From positions 1,054,001 through 1,118,000 of the forward strand of contig NZ_ASWB01000001.1 in NCBI RefSeq assembly GCF_000407445.1: DNA of 64,000 nucleotides, written 5' to 3'. This document shows positions 17,952-27,273 of this stretch, one piece after another (the first letter of the stretch is position 1; every line of letters starts with the position of its first letter). This stretch comes from Enterococcus moraviensis ATCC BAA-383. GTDB taxonomy: Bacteria; Bacillota; Bacilli; Lactobacillales; Enterococcaceae. A program made the translations under genes and the position numbers. Under the pieces are notes generated by a model, which saw only the letters and a list, made by a program, of their open reading frames with translations, was not told the origin of the DNA and made no database searches.

Positions 17952-18398
17952 TTAGTTATCATTTGTATCAATAATGATCGTTACTGGTCCATCATTAATC
18001 AATGATACCGCCATATCAGCACCGAATTCGCCTGTCTCTACAGGTATATTCAGTTGTTTTAGTTGTTGATTGAATTGTTCATATAAAGGAATCGCCACTT
18101 CTGGTCTGGCAGCTGCTATAAAACTAGGTCGGTTGCCCTTTTTAGTATCTGCGTATAACGTAAATTGAGACACACTCAAAATACTTCCTTGAACTTCTTG
18201 AATACTCAGATTCATTTTACCAGCAGTGTCTTCAAACACTCTAAGTTTACTGATTTTCCGAACTAAATACGCAACATCTTCTTCGCTATCTGTTTCATGA
18301 ATGCCAAGTAAAATCATAAACCCTTGATTTATTTTCCCAACACTTTTTTGGTCGATCTTTACTTCAGCTTGACTGACTCGCTGGATAACTGCTCTCAT
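17952..18398 (-). CDS. dtd: D-aminoacyl-tRNA deacylase
   Basis: 148 residues, the standard length. It hydrolyses D-amino acids (and glycine from tRNA-Ala) off mischarged tRNA. The family motifs [10 protein letters not shown] and the C-terminal [10 protein letters not shown] carry the cross-subunit active site of the dimer. It starts 11 bases after relA, an arrangement common across Firmicutes (relA-dtd). Confidence 0.97.
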   Translation of the reverse strand: MRAVIQRVSQAEVKIDQKSVGKINQGFMILLGIHETDSEEDVAYLVRKISKLRVFEDTAGKMNLSIQEVQGSILSVSQFTLYADTKKGNRPSFIAAARPEVAIPLYEQFNQQLKQLNIPVETGEFGADMAVSLINDGPVTIIIDTNDN

Positions 18399-18409
18399 TA
18401 CGGATCCCC

Positions 18410-20623
18410 CTAGCCATTGGTTCTACGGACATTATAAACATCCGGTATATTTTTTATTTTATCGACGATTGTTTTTAAATGATCTAGATTTTGGATTTTT
18501 ACCGTCACATGAATCATAGCCATTTTATTTTTAGTCGGTTTAGCTTCTACACTGACTAAATTTTTGGTCATAGAACTGATCACTTGTAAGACATCATTTA
18601 ACAATCCGCTGCGATTATAGCCATAAATTTCTAAGTCAGCATCATATTCTTTATTTGAATTATTCGTATCTTCCCACTCAACTTCAATCAAACGTTGTGC
18701 GAGTTCTTCTTGATGCTGTACATTTGGGCAATCGGCTCTGTGTATTGAAACACCACGGCCTTTTGTAATGTAGCCGACGATTTCATCGCCTGGTACAGGA
18801 TTACAACAACGACTGATTCGAATAAGCAGATTTTCAACCCCTTGAATCACAATTCCGCCTTCATGACGAACTTTCATTCTATCTGATTCTTTTTTGACTG
18901 GCTGACTCATCAATTCTTCTGCTTCTTGCTTTTGACGTTCTATTTCTTGTTCTTTACGCTCTTTTTCAGTTAAACGATTAAAGACTACTTGGGCACTAAT
19001 TTCACCATAACCGACTGCAGCATATAGATCATCTTCTGTTTGAAAATTAAAACGATCCAACGCTTCTGCCATTTTAGCTTTGCTTAAAAATTCTTTAGGT
19101 GTAAAACCATGTTCAATCAAGTACTTACTGATAGCATCATGCCCTTTGATAATATTGACTTCACGGTCTTGAACTTTAAAGAATCGCTTGATTTTATTTC
19201 TTGCCTTACTTGTGGCAACCATTTTTAGCCAATCACGACTTGGACCAAATGAATTTGGTGATGTCAGCACTTCAATGATATCCCCATTTTTCAGTGTATA
19301 GTCCAATTGGACCATTTTTCCATTGACCTTGGCACCCGTCGTCTTATTCCCGATTTCCGTATGCACACTATAGGCAAAATCAAGTGGACCAGAACCTTTT
19401 GGCAATTCGGTCACTTCACCTGTTGGGGTGAAAACGTAGACCTTATCACTAAAAATATCCCCTTTCACACTTTCCATAAATTCTGAAGCATCATAGCTTT
19501 CATCTTGTAGTTCAAGAATTTCACGGAACCAACTTAATTGTTTTGTATCATTATCTTCATCGACTTTTTCAGTCTTACCTTCTTTATAAGCCCAGTGAGC
19601 TGCTACCCCGAACTCAGCAATTTGATGCATTTCATGCGTTCTGATCTGCACTTCTACTGGATTGCCTTTGGGTCCGATAACAGTCGTATGAATGGACTGG
19701 TACATATTGGCTTTCGGCATGGCAATATAATCTTTGAAACGCCCTGGCATCGGTGTCCATTTTGTATGAATTGCCCCTAACACAGCATAACAATCCTTGA
19801 TAGAATCCACAATTACGCGAATGGCTAACAAATCATAAATCTCATTAAATTGTTTCTTTTGATCTTTCATTTTACGATAAATCGAGTAAATATGTTTTGG
19901 TCGACCGTAAATCTCCGCATAAATATCCAAGTCTTCTGTCGCCAAACGGATATCTTCTACTGCCTCTTCAACATACGCTTCTCGTTCATCTCTTTTGCTT
20001 TGCATCAAGTTCACAATTCGGTAATATTGGTTTGGATTAATGTAACGTAACGCAGTATCCTCTAACTCCCATTTGATACGGCTAATCCCTAAACGATGAG
20101 CAAGCGGCGCATAGATTTCAATTGTTTCTTGTGCAATCCGACGTTGCTTGTCTTCACGTAAGTGCTTCAATGTACGCATATTATGCAAACGATCAGCTAG
20201 TTTGACCATAATGACACGTAGATCTTGTGCCATTGCCAATAGCATTTTTCGATGATTTTCAGCTAATTGTTCTTCATGAGATTTGTACTTTATTTTTCCA
20301 AGCTTCGTTACGCCGTCAACAAGCATCGCAACATCTGCTCCAAATTCATTTGCTAAATCTTCCAGTGTTACATCTGTATCTTCTACTACATCATGCAAAA
20401 ATCCTGTTGCAACGGTATGTGGGTCCATCCGTAATTCAGCTAAAATTCCAGCTACTTGAATTGGATGAATAAAATAAGGTTCACCTGATTGTCTGACTTG
20501 TCCTTCATGTGCTTTTTCCGCATAGTCACACGCTTTTTGAACAAAAGCAACATGTTGGGGTTCCATATATTTTGACACGAGCTTAATGACTCCAGGTCCT
20601 GTCATAATTTCCTCTTTTGGCAT
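18410..20623 (-). CDS. relA: Bifunctional (p)ppGpp synthetase/hydrolase (Rsh)
   Basis: 737 residues from the ATG at 20623, which lies 8 bases after AAGGAG; the GTG three codons upstream is less well placed. Domains in order: HD hydrolase (about 25-180) with the metal motif HDVVEDTDV, synthetase (about 235-350) with [13 protein letters not shown] and the substrate loop, TGS (about 390-450), and C-terminal zinc-finger-like region and ACT (about 660-737). Intact HD and synthetase motifs indicate both making and breaking of (p)ppGpp, the long Rsh of Firmicutes. It forms an operon with dtd. Confidence 0.97.
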   Translation of the reverse strand: MPKEEIMTGPGVIKLVSKYMEPQHVAFVQKACDYAEKAHEGQVRQSGEPYFIHPIQVAGILAELRMDPHTVATGFLHDVVEDTDVTLEDLANEFGADVAMLVDGVTKLGKIKYKSHEEQLAENHRKMLLAMAQDLRVIMVKLADRLHNMRTLKHLREDKQRRIAQETIEIYAPLAHRLGISRIKWELEDTALRYINPNQYYRIVNLMQSKRDEREAYVEEAVEDIRLATEDLDIYAEIYGRPKHIYSIYRKMKDQKKQFNEIYDLLAIRVIVDSIKDCYAVLGAIHTKWTPMPGRFKDYIAMPKANMYQSIHTTVIGPKGNPVEVQIRTHEMHQIAEFGVAAHWAYKEGKTEKVDEDNDTKQLSWFREILELQDESYDASEFMESVKGDIFSDKVYVFTPTGEVTELPKGSGPLDFAYSVHTEIGNKTTGAKVNGKMVQLDYTLKNGDIIEVLTSPNSFGPSRDWLKMVATSKARNKIKRFFKVQDREVNIIKGHDAISKYLIEHGFTPKEFLSKAKMAEALDRFNFQTEDDLYAAVGYGEISAQVVFNRLTEKERKEQEIERQKQEAEELMSQPVKKESDRMKVRHEGGIVIQGVENLLIRISRCCNPVPGDEIVGYITKGRGVSIHRADCPNVQHQEELAQRLIEVEWEDTNNSNKEYDADLEIYGYNRSGLLNDVLQVISSMTKNLVSVEAKPTKNKMAMIHVTVKIQNLDHLKTIVDKIKNIPDVYNVRRTNG

Positions 20624-20744
20624 GGTTCTCACTCCTTTATCTACGTCAGTTCAACTAGAGATCGGTTGTTCTAAACTAATAGATCAATACGCTCTCTTTC
20701 TAACGATTCAACAATCTTATCGTTTATGTACATAATCAATCTAT

Positions 20745-20781
20745 GAAAAAAAGAAAAGCACCACTTGAAACAGTAGCACTT
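20745..20781 (-). terminator. Probable terminator of the mpg-prmA-rsmE operon
   Basis: On the minus strand AAGTGCTACT pairs with AGTGGTGCTT using three wobble pairs, then TTTTCTTTTTTT follows. It lies between the DeoC-like gene and relA. Confidence 0.55.
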
Positions 20782-20832
20782 CCAACATCTTTTATTATAC
20801 TAACATTTTTATGGATTTTCAATTCCTCTAAT

Positions 20833-21480
20833 TTAATTCCATTTTGAGATCAGTGGTAAAATCTCACGCCCGTTGTTAATCCCAATATACGAAGCCCCCG
20901 CTTGAAAAAGCAACTCAATTTCAAGTAAAGTTGGCGCTTTGACATTCACTTGGAAGGTCATTCGTCTCTTACGGCCTGTTCTAAAAATACTCATATCGTA
21001 AATTGCTTGTTCCATCGTTAGATTTACGCCAAGAGAAATAGCACTGACATTAAGCTGTGCAATATCCGTCGTTAATACTTGCTTTTGGTTGTCTGTCAAA
21101 TGACTACTATCTAAGAAAAAACCTAAAGCATTTCGTCCAAACGACAATTGCTCTAATGCTTGATAACTAAGATTTCCATTTAGATCCAGTTGTTCAGGCG
21201 CCATAGTCACAAAAACATCCGACGCACCATCTCTATACATCTGTCCCGTCTCAAACGCTTTTTTTGCCAATGTTCCACCACCCAATGGAAAATCGACAAA
21301 ACTACCTACCTGAATCGCTGTTCCCACCAATAATTGTTTTGCTCTTGTGATAGCATAGGGCAAAACAAAAATGGACCGAACAGGAAACTCTTTTAAGAAC
21401 AGAATCTCATCTTTAAACTGTTGATCTGTAAGCGTCGGATCCATCAACATAATTGAAAGTCTTTCTAACTCTATCTCCAT
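20833..21480 (-). CDS. DeoC-like aldolase-family protein lacking the catalytic lysine
   Basis: 215 residues with the (beta/alpha)8 pattern of deoxyribose-phosphate aldolase. VGSFVDFPLGGGTLAKKAFETGQMYRDGASDVFVTM matches the DeoC segment around its IGFPLG-x-x-x-x-x-x-K-x-x-E motif. In DeoC the Schiff-base lysine is in AGADFVKTSTGF; the aligned stretch here is AGASYIGINNG, so glycine replaces lysine. It is therefore probably not a working DeoC. It is the last gene of an operon with rsmE (18-base gap). It could be a divergent enzyme or a binding protein. Confidence 0.65.
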   Translation of the reverse strand: MEIELERLSIMLMDPTLTDQQFKDEILFLKEFPVRSIFVLPYAITRAKQLLVGTAIQVGSFVDFPLGGGTLAKKAFETGQMYRDGASDVFVTMAPEQLDLNGNLSYQALEQLSFGRNALGFFLDSSHLTDNQKQVLTTDIAQLNVSAISLGVNLTMEQAIYDMSIFRTGRKRRMTFQVNVKAPTLLEIELLFQAGASYIGINNGREILPLISKWN

Positions 21481-21497
21481 AAAAAACCCCCTAACTC

Positions 21498-22247
21498 TTA
21501 CACTAATTCAAATTGATAACTAATAGCGCTCAAAGCGTACAATGGCGCTGTTTCAGCACGTAAAATACGTGGCCCCAAGCCACAAACAACCCCACCATAT
21601 TCTTGAAATTTTTCAATTTCAGCTGGAGAAAAACCACCCTCTGGTCCAAAAATGATTAGAATCGATTCTCCAACAACTAATTCAGAAAGTGCTGTTGCAA
21701 AGCGGCTGCGTTCTCCAACTTTTGCAGACTCTTCATATGCGATCAACACTTTATCATAACGAGAAAAAACATCCATCAATTCTTGCTCTTTCTCTAATAA
21801 TACAATATCTGGTACAAACTGGCGATGGGATTGCTCAGCCGCTTCAGTCGCAATTTTTTTCAAGCGGTCAGTTTTTTTGACTAGTTTCTTCGAATCCCAT
21901 TTTACAACCGAGGCTTTGGCAGGAAAACCGATAAAGCGGTGGCTGCCTAGTTCTGTTCCTTTTTGCACGACCCATTCTAATTTGTCACCTTTAGGATAGC
22001 CACAAGCAATCGTGACATTCACTGGCAACTCTTTTTCAGCTTGTTCTTTACTGATTTCTTTTAGAAAAACGGCTTCTTCGGTAATATCAATTATTTCAGC
22101 AATGATCGCCAACTGATCACTAAATGCTAAGAAGACTTGCTGTCCTGATTCCATCCGCATGACGCGAACGATATGATGATAGTTTTCACCTGTAATGGTA
22201 TAGTGTTCTTTGACCTCATATGGCTCAGTTAAAAAGTAACGTTGCAT
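21498..22247 (-). CDS. rsmE: 16S rRNA (uracil1498-N3)-methyltransferase
   Basis: 249 residues, full length. It methylates U1498 of 16S rRNA in the 30S subunit. An N-terminal PUA-like domain (about 1-70) precedes a SPOUT knot domain with FGPEGGFSPAEIEKF and LGPRILRAETAPLYALSA, which bind S-adenosylmethionine. It follows prmA with a single-base gap, the usual prmA-rsmE pairing. Confidence 0.96.
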   Translation of the reverse strand: MQRYFLTEPYEVKEHYTITGENYHHIVRVMRMESGQQVFLAFSDQLAIIAEIIDITEEAVFLKEISKEQAEKELPVNVTIACGYPKGDKLEWVVQKGTELGSHRFIGFPAKASVVKWDSKKLVKKTDRLKKIATEAAEQSHRQFVPDIVLLEKEQELMDVFSRYDKVLIAYEESAKVGERSRFATALSELVVGESILIIFGPEGGFSPAEIEKFQEYGGVVCGLGPRILRAETAPLYALSAISYQFELV

Positions 22248-22248
22248 T

Positions 22249-23196
22249 TTACTCTTCCTCAGTTTTCTTTAAAATAATCGCATACCAATCTCCTTGTTGG
22301 AAAACTTGATCCACAAGAAATCCTACTTCTGTCATCTTTTGTATGATCATTTCTTTTTTCTCATGAATGATCCCTGAAACAATCAAGGTACCGTCATTTT
22401 TCAATAAACGCCAAGCATCTTCTATCATCAATGTAATGATATCCGCTAAAATATTTGCTACGATCACATCCGCTTCAATCGTTACGTTTTTTAACAAATC
22501 ATTTGCTGACACATGAACATCACTTGCAATTGGGTTCATATCCATATTTTCTTTTGCTGCAGTAACAGCTACTTCATCTAAGTCATACGCATAAACGTCT
22601 TTTGCGCCTAAATATTTACTTGCAATACTTAAAACGCCAGAACCAGTTCCAACATCAAGCAATGTTTCGCCACCACGTAAAACTGTTTCTAAAGCTTGTA
22701 ATGTTAAACGAGTTGTTGGATGTGTTCCTGTCCCAAATGCCATTCCAGGATCCAAAGTGATTATTTTTTCAACCGTATCTTGCGGCTCATATTTTTCCCA
22801 ACTTGGTACAATCGTTAAAAAACGGGTCACTCGAACTGGATGATAATATTTTTTCCATGCAGTCGCCCAATCACTTTCAGCAACTTCGCTGACACTCACT
22901 TCATTTTTCCCTATTTCAAGTCCAAATTCTGGTAAACGCGTGATACTTTCTTTAATAAAAGGTAATATTTCTGGTAAAAAAGTTGTTTCTGGGAAATAGG
23001 CCATTACTAAAGCGCCATCCTTGATATGTGTAAATTGTTCTTTATCTAATAATTCCCCATAAAGATCGCTTTGGAAATTTTCCACATCTAAAGAATCTTC
23101 GATGGCAACACCACTAGCGCCGGCTTCCATCATAATATTTGAAATTGCTTCAACCGCTTCACTGGTTGTTTCAACTTTTACTTCTGTCCACTTCAT
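22249..23196 (-). CDS. prmA: Ribosomal protein L11 methyltransferase
   Basis: 315 residues from ATG 23196 after GAGGTGATCAT. A longer reading (30 extra residues) would run back into the DUF3013 gene and lacks a ribosome site. It has a substrate-recognition domain (about 1-100), then a Rossmann methyltransferase with LDVGTGSGVLSIAS (motif I) and IVANILADII (the NPPY-like motif of PrmA). It trimethylates L11. Confidence 0.96.
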   Translation of the reverse strand: MKWTEVKVETTSEAVEAISNIMMEAGASGVAIEDSLDVENFQSDLYGELLDKEQFTHIKDGALVMAYFPETTFLPEILPFIKESITRLPEFGLEIGKNEVSVSEVAESDWATAWKKYYHPVRVTRFLTIVPSWEKYEPQDTVEKIITLDPGMAFGTGTHPTTRLTLQALETVLRGGETLLDVGTGSGVLSIASKYLGAKDVYAYDLDEVAVTAAKENMDMNPIASDVHVSANDLLKNVTIEADVIVANILADIITLMIEDAWRLLKNDGTLIVSGIIHEKKEMIIQKMTEVGFLVDQVFQQGDWYAIILKKTEEE

Positions 23197-23209
23197 ATGA
23201 TCACCTCTT

Positions 23210-23695
23210 CTAATAACTAGGATAGGCGATATATACATCGCTATCCGCTTTTTGATATGCTTGAACAGCTTTTTCAAACTCTTCATTAGACCATTTTAAT
23301 TCAAAAACTTCTTGATCTTCATCTGTTAAAAAATCTAACAAGTCACTTTGCCCTTCTGTTAGTACCTCATTTAAGTACGCAACAAAACCATCCAACACAG
23401 ATTTTTTAATACCTTTTTTTCCTTCATAAGGAATAACAGCTAAATAGTCTTCTTCCTCTACAGAAGTTTTTTCAGGATTATAAAATAGAACACCGTCTTC
23501 AAATTCAATGATTTCTTCTTCTGATAGTGTTCCTGCTGCATCATCGATTTGTTCATGAGTCTTATTTTCAGCAAACAATCGAAAAACCACTTCAATTGAA
23601 TGATTTCTTGTGTTCCAATCAAGAGCGACATCGTATTCTGTAATTTTTTTGGTAATTTGTTGATCTAAATAAGTTAGCATCGTTTCTTTTTTCAT
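23210..23695 (-). CDS. DUF3013 family protein
   Basis: 161 residues, acidic (many Glu/Asp), no signal peptide or membrane helix, so cytoplasmic. It matches the DUF3013 family seen in enterococci, streptococci and lactobacilli, typically next to prmA, as here. The function is unknown. The ATG overlaps the end of the glycosylase gene by four bases (ATGA), indicating translational coupling. Confidence 0.85.
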   Translation of the reverse strand: MKKETMLTYLDQQITKKITEYDVALDWNTRNHSIEVVFRLFAENKTHEQIDDAAGTLSEEEIIEFEDGVLFYNPEKTSVEEEDYLAVIPYEGKKGIKKSVLDGFVAYLNEVLTEGQSDLLDFLTDEDQEVFELKWSNEEFEKAVQAYQKADSDVYIAYPSY

Positions 23696-24330
23696 TTATT
23701 TTCTTCCTTCCAGCCAAAGGCCTTTTGATCGATATCACTTTTACTTTGTTTAGAAATATAGGGGTTTCCTGAAACAACATATCGTAGCGGTAACTCTGTC
23801 CAAATTCCTTTATTTGGAATTCCAATTCTAGGAAGTGAAATGATTTTCTTAGGCGTTTTCCTTTTTTCAGGAACGATTCTTAGAGAACTGTCAAAGATGG
23901 AATCACCGTATAATTCTTTCTTAATGTCTAAAGCCTCGACTAACTTTCCAGGCCCATTAGACAACTCGACACCTTTTTTTCCTTTGCGGTTAACTTCCAT
24001 TTGATTGATTCCAATAACAGGCTCAATCGCACGAATCATAACACCTTGAGGTTTGTCTTTTTCTTGCGTCACCATATTTAAAATCAGGTGGGTATGCATG
24101 GTGTATAAATAAATCGTCCCGGGCTTTTCATACATCGCCTTCAAGCGTGGCGTATCTCGTAAGCCATAACTATGCGCTGCTTCATCTTCTGGGCCTAAAT
24201 AAGCTTCTGTATCCACGATATACCCTGCAAGTATCCCCGTTTCTGATTCATGTTCTAAATACATTCCTAATAAAAATTGAGCGATTTCTTCTGTTGATTT
24301 TGTATTAAAAAAATCTATCGTTTCATTCAT
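23692..24330 (-). CDS. mpg: DNA-3-methyladenine glycosylase (AAG/MPG family)
   Basis: 212 residues. It removes alkylated purines from DNA in base excision repair. Family motifs are the catalytic-base region GYIVDTEAYLGPEDEAAHSYG, the intercalating region RLKAMYEKPGTIYLYTMHTHLILNMVT, and GPGKLVEAL. It is the first gene of mpg-DUF3013-prmA-rsmE-deoC-like, start ATG after GGAGGTGGTG. Confidence 0.94.
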   Translation of the reverse strand: MNETIDFFNTKSTEEIAQFLLGMYLEHESETGILAGYIVDTEAYLGPEDEAAHSYGLRDTPRLKAMYEKPGTIYLYTMHTHLILNMVTQEKDKPQGVMIRAIEPVIGINQMEVNRKGKKGVELSNGPGKLVEALDIKKELYGDSIFDSSLRIVPEKRKTPKKIISLPRIGIPNKGIWTELPLRYVVSGNPYISKQSKSDIDQKAFGWKEENK

Positions 24331-24466
24331 TATTTTTCACCACCTCCTATCATACACGAATCTAGGTCTATTATCCATTGAAATCACAAGCATTTTGTAT
24401 GATAAACCCTTACATTCTCTTGTTTTAAAAGACTAAACAAGCACCGATACAAACGTACGTTCTTTG

Positions 24467-24475
24467 TGGTATAAT
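24467..24475 (+). promoter_or_regulatory. Extended -10 promoter of rarA
   Basis: TGGTATAAT is a perfect extended -10. No good -35 is seen. It would start a leader of about 270 bases before rarA. Confidence 0.6.
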
Positions 24476-24522
24476 AAGGGAATAAAGAATTTTTTAGCTA
24501 GTTACTTAAACTGTACTCCGAC

Positions 24523-24599
24523 AAAAAAGATAAATCCTGATTGTGGCTAAAAGCGCCACTCTCAGTTTTTCCTATTTTTCTGTCAGAGCTTAACGAGCC
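24523..24599 (+). repeat. Tandem repeat copy 1 in rarA leader
   Basis: A 77-bp sequence, repeated exactly at 24645-24721 (period 122). It contains hairpin CTGA-TT-GTGGC / GCCAC-TC-TCAG followed by TTTTT, which looks like a terminator on the plus strand. Confidence 0.9.
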
Positions 24600-24644
24600 T
24601 GTTTCGCTTTTTCTCATATCTAGCTTCGCGGGCTAGCTCTTCGG

Positions 24645-24721
24645 AAAAAAGATAAATCCTGATTGTGGCTAAAAGCGCCACTCTCAGTTTTTCCTATTTT
24701 TCTGTCAGAGCTTAACGAGCC
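24645..24721 (+). repeat. Tandem repeat copy 2 in rarA leader
   Basis: Identical to 24523-24599. The 45-bp spacer between copies carries CTAGC...GCTAG pairs around TTCGCGG. Copy 2 ends 31 bases before the rarA ATG. Confidence 0.9.
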
Positions 24722-24752
24722 CGCTACGCTTTTAAAATAAGGAGGTTCAACG

Positions 24753-26042
24753 ATGCAAAAACCTTTAGCTTATCGCATGAGACCACGTAATTTGGATGAG
24801 GTCGTCGGTCAACAACATCTTGTTGGACCAGGAAAAATCATTCGTCGGATGGTTGAAGCGCGTATGCTTTCATCTATGATTTTATATGGTCCCCCAGGTA
24901 CTGGTAAGACTAGTATTGCCAGTGCAATTGCTGGTTCGACCAACTATGCCTTTCGCTTATTGAATGCTGCAACAGATACAAAGAAAGATCTACAGATTGT
25001 AGCCGAAGAAGCGAAAATGAGTGGCACTGTCATCTTATTATTAGATGAAGTCCATCGTTTAGATAAAACAAAACAAGATTTCTTATTGCCTCACCTTGAG
25101 AGTGGTCGCATCATTATGATTGGGGCAACGACTGAGAATCCTTATATTACAATCAATCCAGCCATTCGAAGTCGAACACAAATTTTTGAAGTCAAGCCCC
25201 TGACTGAACTTGATATTCAAAAAGCAATCAAAGAAGCATTAACTGATACCGAACGAGGATTGGGAGAATTTCCTGTTGTATTAGAAGAAAAAGCCTTGCA
25301 GCATTTATCACGTGCTACAAATGGAGATTTGCGTAGCGCCTTAAATGGACTAGAATTAGCTGTAAAATCAACTCCTGTGAACGAAAATAAAGAAGTTAAG
25401 ATCACTCTTTCGATTATTGAAGAATGTGTACAGCGTAAAGCTTTGACTCATGATAAAAATGGTGATGCTCATTACGATGTCATTTCAGCATTTCAAAAAT
25501 CGATCCGCGGTAGTGACGTCGATGCTGCACTTCATTATTTAGCGCGTTTAGTTGAAGCCGGTGATTTACCGATTATTTGTCGTCGTTTGATGGTCATTGC
25601 TTATGAAGACATTGGTTTGGGTAATCCTCCTGCCGCTGCTCGCACAATCACAGCTGTTCAGGCAGCCGAAAAATTAGGATTCCCAGAAGCACGTATTCCA
25701 CTTGCCAGTGTAGTTATCGATTTATGCCTGTCACCAAAATCAAATTCTGCGATCAGTGCTATCGACGCTGCCTTAGCCGATATTCGTGATGGAAAAGCTG
25801 GAGATGTCCCTGATCATTTACGTGATAGCCATTATTCTGGCGCAAAAGAATTGAATCGTGGCATTGGGTATCAATATCCACATAATTTTGAAAATGCTTG
25901 GGTCGATCAACAGTATCTTCCTGACAAAATAAAAAATGCTCATTATTATGAGCCAATTGATACTGGCAAATACGAACAGGCACTACACCAGCAGCATCAG
26001 CGGATTCAGGAATGGAAAAAAGGAAAAAACAGCAAAAAATAA
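24753..26042 (+). CDS. rarA: Replication-associated recombination protein A
   Basis: 429 residues. A clamp-loader-like AAA+ ATPase (MgsA/WRNIP1 family) that acts at stalled replication forks. Walker A GPPGTGKTS at residues 46-54, Walker B LLLDEVHRL near 98, and the arginine-rich sensor NGDLRSALNGLE. The C-terminal tetramerisation domain holds the family block YEDIGLGNPPAAARTITAV. The ATG follows AAGGAGGT. The adjacent 6S RNA gene downstream also fits the Firmicute neighbourhood. Confidence 0.96.
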   Translation: MQKPLAYRMRPRNLDEVVGQQHLVGPGKIIRRMVEARMLSSMILYGPPGTGKTSIASAIAGSTNYAFRLLNAATDTKKDLQIVAEEAKMSGTVILLLDEVHRLDKTKQDFLLPHLESGRIIMIGATTENPYITINPAIRSRTQIFEVKPLTELDIQKAIKEALTDTERGLGEFPVVLEEKALQHLSRATNGDLRSALNGLELAVKSTPVNENKEVKITLSIIEECVQRKALTHDKNGDAHYDVISAFQKSIRGSDVDAALHYLARLVEAGDLPIICRRLMVIAYEDIGLGNPPAAARTITAVQAAEKLGFPEARIPLASVVIDLCLSPKSNSAISAIDAALADIRDGKAGDVPDHLRDSHYSGAKELNRGIGYQYPHNFENAWVDQQYLPDKIKNAHYYEPIDTGKYEQALHQQHQRIQEWKKGKNSKK

Positions 26043-26068
26043 TCCGCTTTCAAATCTAAGCGCGCTCG

Positions 26069-26097
26069 TTGCTGTTTGGTTTATATTGTGCTATTAT
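26069..26097 (+). promoter_or_regulatory. Promoter of the 6S RNA gene
   Basis: TTGCTG (26069-26074), 17-base spacer, TATTAT (26092-26097). The start would be near 26102-26104. Confidence 0.7.
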
Positions 26098-26101
26098 AAA
26101 G

Positions 26102-26310
26102 ATGGTAAATCTGTGATGTACGCGTTGTCTTTTTTGTGTGTTGACCGAACATTTTATTGATATCTAGGGATCCTTCTGGTACCTAAGCTGGTAACATGCC
26201 TTATCATTTGGTAGTTCGAAGCTGTCAGTCGTGGAACCCACCTGCTTTGTTTGCGGGTTCAATACTATAGGACGAATAACGGCATCAACGGATTTTACCA
26301 TTTTTATTTA
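26102..26310 (+). ncRNA. ssrS: 6S RNA
   Basis: About 200 nt with the rod shape of 6S RNA. The ends pair: ATGGTAAA (26102-26109) with TTTACCAT (26294-26301), then TCTGT with ACGGA, then GATG with CATC. An inner hairpin GAACCC...GGGTTC is at 26233-26260. It has a sigma-A promoter and lies just after rarA, as expected from Firmicute gene order. 6S RNA mimics an open promoter and holds sigma-A RNA polymerase. The exact 3' end is approximate. Confidence 0.78.
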
Positions 26311-26317
26311 GATCACC

Positions 26318-26347
26318 AAACAATTTGCGAAGTGCAAATTGTTTTTT
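26318..26347 (+). terminator. Terminator after 6S RNA
   Basis: AAACAATTTGC pairs perfectly with GCAAATTGTTT and runs into TTTTTT. Confidence 0.85.
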
Positions 26348-26367
26348 ATTTGATGGAGGTTCATTGC

Positions 26368-26646
26368 ATGATTCGCATACTTATTTTTGTATCTGTAGCA
26401 TTATTAGTTATTATCGGTATCTATTTATTAAAAAAAGGAACAGTTTTTTTGCCCTTGATGCACAACGGGGAACCTGATGAAAACACACAATTTTTACATC
26501 AGTTCGGTGTTTTTTATTTGATTTTAGCTGCCATCGGTATTTTAGTTGGAATCTTTAATTTAACTTTCTTTTCTTTATTTTATATTTTTAGCTTGCTTGT
26601 AATTTCAGCTATATTCACCGTTATGTTTGCCAAGAAGATTCTATAA
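26368..26646 (+). CDS. Small membrane protein
   Basis: 92 residues from ATG 26368, 8 bases after GGAGG; the longer reading to 26251 would begin inside the 6S RNA gene and is rejected. Three hydrophobic helices (about 2-20, 42-60, 64-86) with a short polar loop HNGEPDENTQF. It resembles short DUF3784-type membrane proteins of Firmicutes, but I am not sure of the family. The function is unknown. Confidence 0.65.
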   Translation: MIRILIFVSVALLVIIGIYLLKKGTVFLPLMHNGEPDENTQFLHQFGVFYLILAAIGILVGIFNLTFFSLFYIFSLLVISAIFTVMFAKKIL

Positions 26647-26742
26647 CAGCATCTTCTTTTTTGTTTGCTTTTTTTCTATTTTGTTCTACAATTAAAGTGT
26701 CAAGAACTATGAATTTTCAATTATTTGAAAGGAGTGGTTAAT

Positions 26743-27219
26743 ATGTTACAAAATTATCGTAGAATTATGGTTGCAGTTGATGGCTCATCTGAAGCAGAAT
26801 TAGCTTTCCAAAAAGCAATGAACGTTGCCATGAGAAATGATGCAGAATTACTACTAGCCCATGTTATTGATACTCGTGCATTTCAATCTGTTTCTTCATT
26901 TGATGGAGTCTTAGCTGAACAAGCTACTGAAATGGCAAAACAAACGTTAGAAGGGTACAAAAAACAAGCCAAAGAACATGGCTGTGAAAAAGTATCAAGT
27001 ATCATTGAATACGGCTCTCCAAAGCCTTTGATTGCAAAACAATTGCCACAAGATCATGAAGTTGATTTGATTATGTTAGGAGCCACTGGACTTAATGCTG
27101 TAGAACGATTATTTATTGGATCAGTCTCTGAATATGTCATTCGCAACGCATCATGTGATGTATTAGTGGTAAGAACGGATTTAACTAATAAAATTCCAGT
27201 TCAACAGGATGATGAATAA
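26743..27219 (+). CDS. Universal stress protein, UspA family
   Basis: 158 residues from ATG 26743, 8 bases after AAAGGAG. Cytoplasmic Usp fold: YRRIMVAVDGSSEAELAF at the start, and the ATP-binding signature GATGLNAVERLFIGSVSEYVIRNASCDVLVVR at the end (G-2x-G-9x-G-S). Likely an ATP-binding stress protein. Single gene with its own terminator; convergent with ackA. Confidence 0.93.
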   Translation: MLQNYRRIMVAVDGSSEAELAFQKAMNVAMRNDAELLLAHVIDTRAFQSVSSFDGVLAEQATEMAKQTLEGYKKQAKEHGCEKVSSIIEYGSPKPLIAKQLPQDHEVDLIMLGATGLNAVERLFIGSVSEYVIRNASCDVLVVRTDLTNKIPVQQDDE

Positions 27220-27227
27220 CTATATAC

Positions 27228-27262
27228 AAAAAAGCCACTCAATAAAATTGAGTGGCATCTTT
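27228..27262. terminator. Bidirectional terminator between usp and ackA
   Basis: GCCACTC-AAT / ATT-GAGTGGC (27234-27256), with A run before and T run after, serving both convergent genes. Confidence 0.85.
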
Positions 27263-27273
27263 TTATTTAAACA

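Noticed and set aside
23197-23286. 30-residue N-terminal extension of PrmA
   Set aside because: It lies inside the DUF3013 gene, lacks a ribosome site, and PrmA homologues begin at MKWTEV.
26251-26367. N-terminal extension of the small membrane protein
   Set aside because: It overlaps the 6S RNA gene and its terminator. A good ribosome site supports the ATG at 26368.
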